From: Hydnum rufescens UP504
Taxonomy: Eukaryota; Basidiomycota; Agaricomycetes; Cantharellales; Hydnaceae
Assembly (NCBI GenBank): GCA_014904985.1
Contig: MU128930.1
Location: 248,001-312,000, forward strand
Length of the DNA: 64,000 nt
Direction of reading: 5' to 3'
Position numbers and translations under genes: made by a program. Positions within the stretch are counted from its first letter, which is position 1. Each line of letters opens with the position of its first letter. Below are positions 36,166 through 44,961 of this stretch, one piece after another. The notes under the pieces are model-generated. The model saw only the letters and a list, made by a program, of their open reading frames with translations. It did not search any database and was not told where the DNA came from.

Positions 36166-38530
36166 AGACGTTCTTGGGCCCCATTTTCCCATAATCGATA
36201 AGGCGGGCGGACCATTAAACATACTTTAGGGATTGACTGGCAACACGATATACCAATTCAGGCATAAGGACAGGACGAAGGCCTTATGCATAAAACCAAG
36301 ACTTTTGTTAGGCATGGTCAAAAAAAAAACCAACATGATTTTTTCAAAAAATTAAAGGACTCCAGTTCTGAACCGTGGGGGGCATTACAACAAAGTTTAC
36401 ATTTCCTTAACATTTCCTTACCGTAAATTTCAGGAAACGAACGATGATAAACTTACCCACCACGATACTCCACAACATAATGGAGTTGTGAAAGTCCCTT
36501 AAATTAGAAAATAATCTCCTTGAATGAAACCCAACGCAATGCTACATTCAATTCCGGATTACCCAAAAAAAATCCGTGGGGGGAGCAGTGATTTGTGGCG
36601 TATGGTTCAAGAAAACGTACTTTTCCCACCAACGGTGTTTTAGGGGAAACATGAACCCACTTGAAATGAACTTCACAAAGGGACTGAATTTAGAAATTGT
36701 TCCTGAATTGGGCCCAACAAAGTCTGGGGTTCCATAATGATTTCAGGGGATTCCATTGGATGAATTGAGCCAAAATTGAGCCATTTTGGGTTGGGTATTT
36801 ATAATGACAACCCCCATTTGTCCCAATAATTATTTGAAGGACGAATTAAGAATTTCTGTCCAAATGGAAAACATCCAAAGTTTTGACGCCCAACAATCGA
36901 AATTTCCAATTGATATGCCCGGTTCAAGGCTTTTTTTCAAGAAGGCTAGATCCAACCCCCTATTATGGAAATCCAAGATCAAGGGAAACTCCCCATACTG
37001 ATTTACTAAAAATGGCTCAGATGCGACAAAAAGCATTAATCTGGACAAATCTACCTTATTCGCCTATTCCATTAGAAAACCTCCTGCGCCAAAAAGACCC
37101 AAAAGGCCCCACTGAAACCGAATTTTGAACATTCAGAACGTCCCAAAAACCCTTCGCAGTAATGTACCAACGCCTCGAAACAGGGCAGGTACTTGTACAT
37201 TTGGTATATGAATTCCAAAGCCAAGAACAAATAAAAATACCCGGCAAATCAGGGAGCCCAAACTGCCCACCTTGAAAGTCAATCTTTGAAATGTACCGCC
37301 CATGTATCCCACCATGGGAATTTCGAATGGCGGTTCTATTGAATACAGACAATTGATGTGATCCCAAAAGTCCTTGGGAGAGGGCGAAATTAAAGAACAG
37401 AATTGGCAAAAATTGGAAAAGAACATAACAATAGAACTCAAAACTTTAAGACCAACCGGAACTTGGGAGGAAAGTGCCGCGCCACAGGAAAAAATTATTG
37501 TTGAACTGGCAAGTTGTATCAAATAAACAGAAAGCCGACGTACTAATCCAAATACGGCATGCTCGTTAAAGCCGTGGATTTACTCAATATACGGTGTTGA
37601 TTACTACGAAACCTATCCCAGTTGGCATGACTGCCCAGTTTGAACAATTATTGCCAAATGGGCCACAGAGAAAAAAACTGGGGAATCGCGGATTTTATTC
37701 GACTTTAAAATGTGCTTACCCTAAAGGTATTAGATGCAAGACGGAAAGAGATATACATGCAATTCCCCTTGGAATAAACCTCAGGAAGAACAATATTCTT
37801 TGTTGATACGAAATGGACCAACCTCCTATGGTCTTAAAACAAGCCGGGAAAGGACATGTATGAACTCGTTTCATGCTTAATGATCTCGGGAATTTAAGTT
37901 GTTGAGGCCAATGCACCCTGGTGTTCCATATACCAAAACAAATTTTGTGAGAAAAATTTAAATTATTGCGAATTCACGTTTCAAATGATGTACATTTCAC
38001 CGGGCATCCAAAAAATACTTTGATGAATACAAAAAAGAAAAATCAATGAAATACGATTACCAGAACCTAGCCATTACATTGGGGTAATTTAGAATAAAAG
38101 TCGGAACGAGGGGACTGCAATTTAACGGATGTTCAATATCCCAAACTTTTTCATTATATTAAACTCCCAAATTAGTTCACGATTCTCCCCTCGGCATGGC
38201 CGCAAAATTCTGTAAAACACCTCCAAATGGAACAGGGGTAAACATTATGCCCACTGAATTTAATGAAAAATAAAATCCCGCGGATATTTTGAAACGGATG
38301 AGGCGTACTCCTTATTGCGAGGGCTATAGAAGCCTATGTATTTTGCAATCTGTGGCACCGGGCGGGACATTCTTTCGCATTCCAGTTATTTCCCAAAATT
38401 TCCTTTGAATAAAAATCTGGGAACCGATACAATTTTTGGGAAGCAGTAACAAGGTTTATACGATACTTAGCCGAAATGGGAAAACAATATTTTTTAAATC
38501 TCATATTTTATGGCAACTGAGGCAACACGA
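35140..38530. other. block of sequence with dense indels, probably uncorrected long-read sequence
   Basis: Aligned by eye to 27,281-30,412, this block has an indel every few to 20 bases, mostly extra bases in A/T/C/G runs (for example runs of 7-9 A), and is about 8% longer. Sequence on both sides is clean. Natural decay would not stop so sharply at 38,530. Confidence 0.7.
36080..38530 (+). mobile_element. copia block I3: integrase and reverse transcriptase (indel-rich copy)
   Basis: Same order as block I1 and recognisable throughout by DNA similarity, for example CACGATACTCCACAACATAA and TTACTCAATATACGGTGTTG. No reading frame is usable because of indels. Confidence 0.75.
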
Positions 38531-38995
38531 TTCTAACTTGGTTTTACAGATGCCGATGGGGCCACACAAGACCATAGACGTGCGATCTCCGGATATGCGT
38601 ATCTAATTAATGGTGGAACTGTCTCATGGAGTTCACGAAAACAAGAACTCATTACCCTATCAACTGCCAAGGCAGAATATGTCGCCGCGACTCATGTGGC
38701 AAAAGAGGGCATATGGCTATGAAGCCTAATTGCCGAATTATTCCATTTTCCCCTTAAACCTACGACTCTCTATTGCGACAATCAGGCCGCGATAAAACTT
38801 GCTATGGGCAATAATTATCACGCCCGAACAAAGCACATTGATATCCAATTTCACTTGATCTGCCAGACCATTAAAGACAGATCATTTAATTTTGTTTACT
38901 GCCCTACAGAGCACATGATGGCCAATATACTTACGAAAGCACTCGCGGGGTGCAAGGTCGGACCGCCACGTCACTGGACTTGGACTGTGTTGCAC
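38531..38995 (+). mobile_element. copia RNase H and 3' end of pol
   Basis: Clean sequence with TDADGATQDHRRAISGYAYL, SSRKQELITLSTAKAEYVAA, YCDNQAAIKLA, NYHARTKHIDIQFHLI and MMANILTKAL, the standard copia RNase H order with its acidic residues. One TGA at 38720 interrupts it (IWL stop SLIAEL). A purine tract GAGGGGGAG leads into the LTR. Confidence 0.85.
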
Positions 38996-39006
38996 TTGAG
39001 GGGGAG

Positions 39007-39405
39007 TGTTGGAATAAAAATAAAGAGTTAATTATGTAATCAGCCCAAAGTGGCAATACCCCCTATATGGACTTAATGCCGTATCAAGCGCGACTCCTCT
39101 ACCACCCTCTTATGGTAATAATATACCTAAGAGAACATTCTGTATCCTTCTTGTTGATGCCAGTAGTATAGTACCCGAACATTCTACTATTCTCATGTAG
39201 TTTCTTTAATATCCTGTACACAGTATAAAAGGGTGAGCTTGAGCTCGCCTACAGATCTAAGGACTCTAATAATAATATCCTTCCTGCTAATTCACCCGAG
39301 CAACTAGGGCTCTCCAGGTCTACTGAATTCGCTCACATCCGCTTAGTCATCCAGGAGAAATACCATTCTCATCTGTAGCCTCACACAATTGCTACACTGT
39401 TGAAT
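39007..39405 (+). mobile_element. copia 3' LTR
   Basis: Begins TGTTGGAATA directly after the polypurine tract. A TATAAAAGGG box lies at about 39223. The right end is uncertain; copia sequence gives way to the TGTAGCTACA repeat near 39,400. No matching 5' LTR is found in the window. Confidence 0.65.
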
Positions 39406-39409
39406 GAGA

Positions 39410-39745
39410 CTATTAGTGGAGCTACAGTTCTGTCCCTCAGGGTAGCCATGTAGCTACATACTATAGAGTGCTGCTACACCTCAAATAGTGTAGCTACATA
39501 CATTATTCTGGCGTCCAAGGACAACTTGGTACCATACTAATCCTTTCAATCATACAACTCAATATTCATCCCCATCCCAGTACCTTGAGCAAGTAGTGCT
39601 TGGACATTCCACACTTTATGATCCTGATCCCATGACCTTGCCATCCTTCTAGCTGATTTATTTAGTGGAGTTACACTATGGGTGACTATTGAATGAATCA
39701 ATGTAGCTACACTTAAATAGTATTTGCCTTCAAAAAATTCCAAGC
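39410..39745 (+). repeat. right copy of dispersed repeat with TGTAGCTACA palindromes
   Basis: Longer relative of 23,640-23,830, in the same orientation, with several TGTAGCTACA or near copies (about 39447, 39490 and 39701). Confidence 0.6.
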
Positions 39746-39972
39746 ATGAGTTTTTTATTGTAGATCAAGGTCAACATCTATATCTGAGTCTACATTATCA
39801 AATCTCTTGTCCTCCCCATCAATCTTGAAATGAACTGGAAGGCCTTCCATGTGGTGGACTGACCCAATGCTGAGAACCTTGACTGGGCATCCAAGATGAG
39901 GATGCAACAGAGCTCTCAGTACTTGGCTGCTGCAACCACAACAGGCAACTGCCTGGAAAGGCAACCACACAA

Positions 39973-40000
39973 CCACACACCTGCCATTGTGGGTGTGTGG
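39973..40000. repeat. hairpin E1 before splice donor 1
   Basis: Arms CCACACACC (39973-39981) and GGTGTGTGG (39992-40000). The 5' splice site of intron-like segment 1 follows at 40008. Confidence 0.7.
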
Positions 40001-40007
40001 TCACAAG

Positions 40008-40111
40008 GTGAGTGTTTTTTTAGTAGATACAATGGTGCAAAAAGAGCAGTGAAAGCTGCTCTTTTTGCATTGCTTTGAATTTTTATACTAATGATTTGTT
40101 TATTATTCTAG
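40008..40111 (+). other. intron-like segment 1 (104 nt) with 14 bp stem-loop
   Basis: AAG|GTGAGT donor, a TACTAAT branch-like site at about 40085 and TTCTAG acceptor. Inside, TGCAAAAAGAGCAG (40036-40049) pairs perfectly with CTGCTCTTTTTGCA (40056-40069) around a 6 nt loop. Confidence 0.65.
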
Positions 40112-40157
40112 GTTGACTTGTCCAGGGTACAATGGAAACCCATGAAACAACAAGGGA

Positions 40158-40358
40158 TTGGACAGCAACACAATGCACAGCAACCTGACATGCACCAATG
40201 TGACATGTGCTAGCACAACATGTGCCAACATGACATGTGCCAACATGACATGCCAACACAACACATGCCAACACAACACACACCAACATGGCATGTGCCA
40301 ATGCAACATGTGCCAACATGACATGCGCCAATGCAACATGTGCCAATGCACCAAATGA
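40158..40358 (+). repeat. 15 bp minisatellite (ACATGTGCCAACATG type)
   Basis: About ten imperfect copies of a CAACATGACATGTGC-like unit lie between intron-like segments 1 and 2. An open frame across it codes a Cys/Asn/Thr repeat but can be explained by the period being a multiple of three. Confidence 0.6.
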
Positions 40359-40367
40359 GGACCCCAG

Positions 40368-40399
40368 GTACCACACACCCACTGTGGTGGATGTGGTAC
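40368..40399. repeat. hairpin E2 before splice donor 2
   Basis: GTACCACA...TGTGGTAC outer arms with an inner CCAC/GTGG pairing and one bulge; the donor follows at 40408. Confidence 0.65.
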
Positions 40400-40407
40400 T
40401 ATTCAAG

Positions 40408-40512
40408 GTGAGTCCCACCCCCCAGTAGCTACACCCATGCAAATAGAGCTGCTTTTGCTGCTCTTTTTGCATGGTGTTTAACTTTTAACTAACATATAAC
40501 ATTGTATTGTAG
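40408..40512 (+). other. intron-like segment 2 (105 nt) with stem-loop
   Basis: AAG|GTGAGT donor, AACTAAC branch-like site at about 40487, TGTAG acceptor. Stem CCATGCAAATAGAGC (40435-40449) with GCTCTTTTTGCATGG (40460-40474), one mismatch. Confidence 0.65.
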
Positions 40513-40632
40513 GTCATCCCTTCCCATGTGAATGAATGTGGACATGAAAACCCCAGCAGCCCCACCTGTCCACACCTGAATGATGGGGATCTGTGCAAAC
40601 CACCCTACAAATGAGTGGGAGTACATGGCCCC

Positions 40633-40668
40633 AGTACCCCACACCCACCACAGTGGGTGCAGGGTACT
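40633..40668. repeat. hairpin E3 before splice donor 3
   Basis: AGTACCC...GGGTACT outer arms with CCCAC/GTGGG inside. The donor follows at 40674. Confidence 0.65.
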
Positions 40669-40673
40669 ACAAG

Positions 40674-40793
40674 GTTAGTTTTGTTTTTTTGTTTTATTTT
40701 TTATTCTTGTGGCACAAAAAGAGCAGCATGAGCTGCTCTTTTTGTGCTGCATTGATGTCTAACTAACTTAGTATTGGTTTCTTTGGATCCTAG
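40674..40793 (+). other. intron-like segment 3 (120 nt) with perfect 16 bp stem
   Basis: AAG|GTTAGT donor, AACTAAC branch-like site at about 40761, CCTAG acceptor. GCACAAAAAGAGCAGC (40712-40727) pairs perfectly with GCTGCTCTTTTTGTGC (40732-40747), loop ATGA. Confidence 0.7.
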
Positions 40794-40927
40794 ACTAGAA
40801 CCTGAGCCCAGCCCACCACAAATCTGTGAACACACTGCAAACAAAAGCCACAAACAACCCCATGAATGGGCCTTTGACAACACCCCCTCAAGGGACTGGA
40901 GCCCAGGCCCCCAACAGGGGTGGATGA

Positions 40928-40957
40928 GCCACACACCCACTGTGGTGGGTGTGTGGC
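40928..40957. repeat. hairpin E4 before splice donor 4
   Basis: Perfect 13 bp arms GCCACACACCCAC and GTGGGTGTGTGGC around TGTG; the donor follows at 40966. Confidence 0.75.
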
Positions 40958-40965
40958 CATATAAG

Positions 40966-41064
40966 GTATACTGTTTTTAATAGCTACAACCACGCAAGAA
41001 GAGCAGCAGTTGCTGCTCTTCTTGCTTGAGTTTTAATTTTTAATTAACATATTTACTATTCTAG
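40966..41064 (+). other. intron-like segment 4 (99 nt) with perfect 15 bp stem
   Basis: AAG|GTATAC donor, TTAATTAAC branch-like site at about 41040, TTCTAG acceptor. GCAAGAAGAGCAGCA (40994-41008) pairs with TGCTGCTCTTCTTGC (41011-41025). Against segment 1 an A-T pair has become G-C on both sides. Confidence 0.7.
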
Positions 41065-41470
41065 GTCAAGATGTCCCACCCCAATGTGTGAAGATATGCA
41101 GCCACGAGCCCAAACCCGTGGATGCCAGGACCCCACAAAACCCATGCCTGGTTACACATGAACAAATGAAGGACAACAAATGAAAACCCACTCCCTCAAG
41201 GGAGCACCCAAATGGAACTGGCCCTGACCAGGGCATATGAACCCCACCTGCTGTGGCAGGTGTGGTGGGTATATGCAGGTGCATGACCTGAAGGAACCAT
41301 GCCCCCCCCTGTGGTGGCAGACCCCAGGGGGGATAATATGTATATAATAATAGTAGTAATAATAATAAATAGTAAACAAATAATAATAAATAATCTAGCA
41401 CAGCCATGGATTGGCTGACAGATGGCCCAAAAACTGAATTGAAATGGCCTGATTTCGGCCATAAGGTCTG

Positions 41471-41525
41471 GGGGACTTATTAGGTACCATTTTCTGCCTG
41501 AAAGTGGTACCTAAATTAGGTCCCC
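41471..41525. repeat. imperfect inverted repeat GGTACCA/TGGTACC, copy 1
   Basis: Arms 41471-41489 and 41505-41525 match apart from two positions. Followed by ATGACTGACCA at 41529, the same word that follows copy 2 at 42,949. Confidence 0.7.
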
Positions 41526-41539
41526 CCCATGACTGACCA

Positions 41540-42090
41540 CCCTGGATGATGCCTCTGATGTGCCAGTGACACCTGAAATTTCAGTCCATGAACCTGAACC
41601 ATCTCTATCAAACTTGTCTTTGCCTGAGACAATGCCAATTCCTACAGTCTTGCCAACTCCTCCAACAGACACAGGAGTTAATCCTTTCAGCTCAAAACCT
41701 GGCTCAACACCATCATATTTTCCATCATCTGTTCTTCCACCTTCATCCACTCTTCTGCCTTCAACCAGTCTTCCACCTTCAACCACTCCTCCACCCTTGT
41801 CTGCTCTGTCTCTGTCATCTACACTCCTCCCATCATCAACTTTTCTGCCATTGTCCACTTTTCCACCATTGTCCACTTTTCCCCCATCATCTACTTTTCC
41901 ACCATTGTCCACTTTTCCATTGTTATCAACTTTTCCATTGTCATCAACTTTTCTGTCATCAACTTGTCTGCCATTGTCAACTTTTCCTCCACCCTCAATG
42001 CTTGCTCCAGGTGAAACTCAACTATTTGACTGGGATGATGTCATTCAGACTATATGTGCTCAATATTCATACCAGGGTTCAGTCAGTTAG
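41540..42090 (+). CDS. Ser/Thr/Pro-rich repeat protein ORF in transposon island
   Basis: An open frame ending at 42090 with an ATG at 41560. The first 60 residues are mixed (EISVHEPEPSLSNLSLPETM); residues 60-140 are a minisatellite-encoded LSTFPP/SSTFPP array (18-21 bp unit at about 41834-41990); the end is FDWDDVIQTICAQYS. No family recognised. It sits behind the same inverted repeat and ATGACTGACCA word as the hAT relic, so it may be a 5' exon of a related transposon. It could also be open by chance, since the repeat period is a multiple of three. Confidence 0.35.
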
Positions 42091-42099
42091 CCACTACAA

Positions 42100-42530
42100 C
42101 TGCTACCTTGGGATGACCTGGTCTTGATTGACTGCATGATAAACTCAATAAATAGATCCTCTTATAATCTGGTTTGTATATAATGATTGCAATCCCTATA
42201 TATATGCTTAGGCCAAAGTCTCCATTGGGGCCCCTTGAGAAGTAGGCCTACCTAGATTCAAAGGGCAATGGACCAAAGAACAGTTTGAAAGAGTGGTGTT
42301 AAGCCTATATATGGCTTTATATCCATCAAGGTGCTGAAATACAAAGGTCACTCAAAACACCCCTTGGGCCCCAATGATCCAAAGCCTGCTTAGGCCCAAA
42401 TAGTGCCATATTTTTTGGGCCTGACTAGGGCTGATTTTGTGGCTGACTGAGGTGGACACCCCAGCAACATGCCCCCTGAACCCACATCTGAACACTGGAT
42501 GACCCTGCATCCAAAGTCTCGAGGAAGCAA
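42100..42530. other. transposon-island spacer, no gene seen
   Basis: Contains GGGGCCCC-type words (about 42228 and 42365) and no supported reading frame. Confidence 0.4.
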
Positions 42531-42537
42531 TGGATGG

Positions 42538-42569
42538 TACCACACACCTGCCCTAGCAGGTGTGTGGTA
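42538..42569. repeat. perfect 14 bp hairpin of the E type
   Basis: TACCACACACCTGC (42538-42551) and GCAGGTGTGTGGTA (42556-42569), loop CCTA. GTATGT, a consensus-like splice donor, overlaps its right end at 42567. Confidence 0.75.
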
Positions 42570-42889
42570 TGTTTTTTAATTGAATTTTTAAATAAATAAA
42601 TACATAAGTTGATAAAAACAAAACACAAGACTGCCAAATGAAAACAGCCCCCACCTGGGGTGAGTGATAATGATAATAAATAAATAACTATAAATGAAAC
42701 ACCAGAGGGGGAATATAATAATAAATACTGGTGATTATCCCTGATAAGCCTGCATGGCCCACTGTCCTGCAAGTCTGAGATTCTCTCTAAGTCCCAGTTT
42801 TGGCCAAGTTTCAGCCAATTTTTGGCCATTTCAGCCAATTCTGGCAGGAGGTGAAAATCATAAAATGCCATTTCAGCTGGAATAGTGAT

Positions 42890-42941
42890 GGGACCTACTT
42901 AGGTACCATTATCTGCCCCAGAAGTGGTACCTAACTAGGTA
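42890..42941. repeat. imperfect inverted repeat GGTACCA/TGGTACC, copy 2
   Basis: Arms 42890-42908 and 42925-42941. Followed by ATGACTGACCA at 42949. The right arm contains CTAAC and is followed by TTAG, so it could overlap a 3' splice site. Confidence 0.7.
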
Positions 42942-42959
42942 GGCTTAGATGACTGACCA

Positions 42960-44399
42960 AGGTGAAACATCCAGCTGTTCAATCTGCCACAATGCAAGGC
43001 CTTGCAATCCTAAACAAGCACTACCAAAAAAACTGACAAGTCTTATGTGTACCAGATTGCAATGGGCTGGCCTATTCCATGAACACATCAGGGTAATGTT
43101 GCTAACTTACATTTATTAAAGCCCAGACCCCTGCTACAAGTTGTGCTATTTCCATGACCAAGACTGGCCAAATGAGTGGATCAACACAGTGAAAGAGATC
43201 ACATGCTCTGTGTATGACAAAGATTACTCCAGCCCAATCACTGTGGACTGGCCAGTGACACCAAAGAAGTCAGGTGGTGATTGGTCATCACTTTTCCACA
43301 AGAAAGGTGTGAAGGCTGTTCCATGAGAGTGTGATGAGCTCACAGCATTCTGGGGGTCACCATGTGAGCATCATGATGTGGACCCACTCCAATACTGGCA
43401 AGGAGTGTTGGTCAGTCAACCTGAGAGTCTGTCAGGGTTCCACCCTTTTTCTGATCTACTCTGGTCAACTCCAATCCACTCCAGTCTACTCCAGACCACT
43501 CCTCCCTCTATCCACTCCACTCCACCCCTGCTTCCCCCGAGTTCAGTTTGCTTCCAGTTTGCTTCTGATTTAATTTAATTTCCTTTTCATTTCCTGTTGC
43601 TTCTGGTATGCTCCCATGCATTCCTGTTCCTGTCCACTTTCCCCCTGCCTGCGTCCCTGTTCCTGTCCCCCTGTAACCATCTCCTGTTTAGTGATCACTC
43701 CCCCATAGTATAGCATATAGCAATCATGTATAAGTAGTCTGGCAGTGAAGCCCAGAGACCTCAGCTTTGGTCTCTCAGGATTTCTGCTGTTACTCTGGAC
43801 TACAGGTCAGCCTTCTTGTATTCCCTGTTCATATTACATAATCTCAGGATTTCTGCTGTTACTCCAGACTACAGCTCCAAGTATTTTCCAGTTGACTCTG
43901 CAAGCTTAAGGACTGCTGTGCTCATTTCTACCTAGTCCCTTCTGGCCACTGGACTGCTCCTCCAACATCTCTGACCTTCTTATCTCCTTCTTGCCTGGAT
44001 TCTTGCAGACTTAGCTGGAATTATTTGTGTTTATATTTGTTTGGTGCCCTCATTGCAGCATGGCCCTGACAGAGTCAGTTGGCACAAATGGCCATTGATT
44101 ATTTGAGTGCCCCTGCTGCATCAGTTGATGCTGAGCAGGCCTTCAGTCATGGTGCACTCACTGTGACTCAATGTCACCATTCACTCTCTGACATCTCAAC
44201 CTGCAACTCCATTGTGCTTGGATCATGGCTCAGGGAAACAGACCTTGTCCCAGAGCATGAGCTCATGGAGCTCTTCTGCCACAAGTCCCTCCATTCCCAA
44301 TCTCTTCCTACTCAAGCTTCTGTGGGAGAAGATTTCAGCTCCACAGTCTCCAATGACAGTGATGTCTCTGATGATGCTGATGCCTCTTTTTCCTCTTGA
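42960..44399 (+). pseudogene. hAT-family transposase relic, interrupted by a solo LTR
   Basis: The C-terminal half of a hAT transposase. Seen: LAILNKHYQK and KSYVYQIAM (42,990-43,070, one A-run indel between), an intron-like gap, PCYKLCYFHDQDWPNEWI (43,132 on), DVDPLQYWQGVL, then after a 642 bp LTR the hAT dimerisation region LAQMAIDYLSAPAASVDAEQ, AFSHGALTV, HHSLSD, IVLGSWL and a tail ending at 44399. An in-frame TGA at 43324 precedes ECDELTAFW. The N-terminal BED finger and the catalytic first Asp region are not found. The family is recognised by the conserved SVDAE(R/Q)xFS motif. Confidence 0.75.
43430..44071 (+). mobile_element. solo LTR (642 bp) with perfect 5 bp target duplication GAGTC
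   Basis: Starts TGTCAGGG and ends CCCTGACA (8 bp perfect terminal inverted repeat). GAGTC lies immediately before (43425-43429) and after (44072-44076). Contains GTATAAGTAG (about 43728) and a 69 bp tandem duplication holding TCTCAGGATTTCTGCTGTTA at about 43777 and 43843. Distinct from the other two LTR types in the window; a Gypsy-type origin is likely but unproven. Confidence 0.9.
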
Positions 44400-44439
44400 T
44401 ATCTCCTTGTCCCCACAATCCTTCACATGAGAAGTAATT

Positions 44440-44961
44440 ATGATGTTTACACAATTAACTCATGAATATGATTGTTACATTGGATTAGATTTAAAGCAAG
44501 TCACCTGTGATTCACACATCACCTGTTATGAGTCACTCATGAAAAATGAGTCACCTGCTGTGAGTGATCTGTATAATGTGAGTCATTGGGATTCAGCTCC
44601 AGGTGATCTGTGGATCCACTCATGGACAGCCTTGGCCATGATGCACCCTGGTGTTGGTCCAGGTGGTGTTTGGAACTCTGATGGTTCAGGTTCAGGCGTC
44701 AGTGTCAATTTAGGCTTAAGTACAATGGGTCTGGGTTCTAATCCAAACCTGTATGGAGCATCAACATCAACCTTCAGTAAAGCAGTGCCCACAATGACAC
44801 ATTCTGGTGTGCCTGTCTATCCTACCAATCTGACCTCAATGACCAGCTCTGCATCACTATCTCCCTTTCAGTTTGATCTCTCCAATATCTCCACTGATCA
44901 ACTTGATCTATGGACTTCTCTTCTTTTTCCACAAGACTCAAATAACCATAATCTCTTCTAA
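44440..44961 (+). CDS. unidentified Ser/Gly-rich ORF in transposon island
   Basis: 174 codons from MMFTQLTHEYDCY to NNHNLF and stop. No domain recognised. Middle part Gly/Ser-rich (GVGPGGVWNSDGSGSG), end NISTDQLDLWTSLLF. It lies 40 bp after the hAT relic, same strand, with TGA-rich surroundings. May be a transposon-borne accessory ORF. Confidence 0.3.
   Translation: MMFTQLTHEYDCYIGLDLKQVTCDSHITCYESLMKNESPAVSDLYNVSHWDSAPGDLWIHSWTALAMMHPGVGPGGVWNSDGSGSGVSVNLGLSTMGLGSNPNLYGASTSTFSKAVPTMTHSGVPVYPTNLTSMTSSASLSPFQFDLSNISTDQLDLWTSLLFPQDSNNHNLF

Noticed and set aside
35140..38530. Hypermutated or fast-evolving copia copy
   Set aside because: Changes are mainly homopolymer indels with sharp edges, the pattern of raw long reads rather than biological decay.
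40158..40358. 66-codon Cys/Asn-rich secreted-looking protein
   Set aside because: It is a 15 bp minisatellite read in one open frame; no signal peptide and an alternative frame is equally repeat-like.
39973..41064. CRISPR-like array of hairpin repeats
   Set aside because: Repeats carry splice signals, spacers are not of constant length, sequence is eukaryotic and no cas-like genes exist.
41560..42090. Ser/Thr/Pro ORF as a cell-wall mannoprotein
   Set aside because: No signal peptide or GPI site; lies inside the transposon island and is largely minisatellite.
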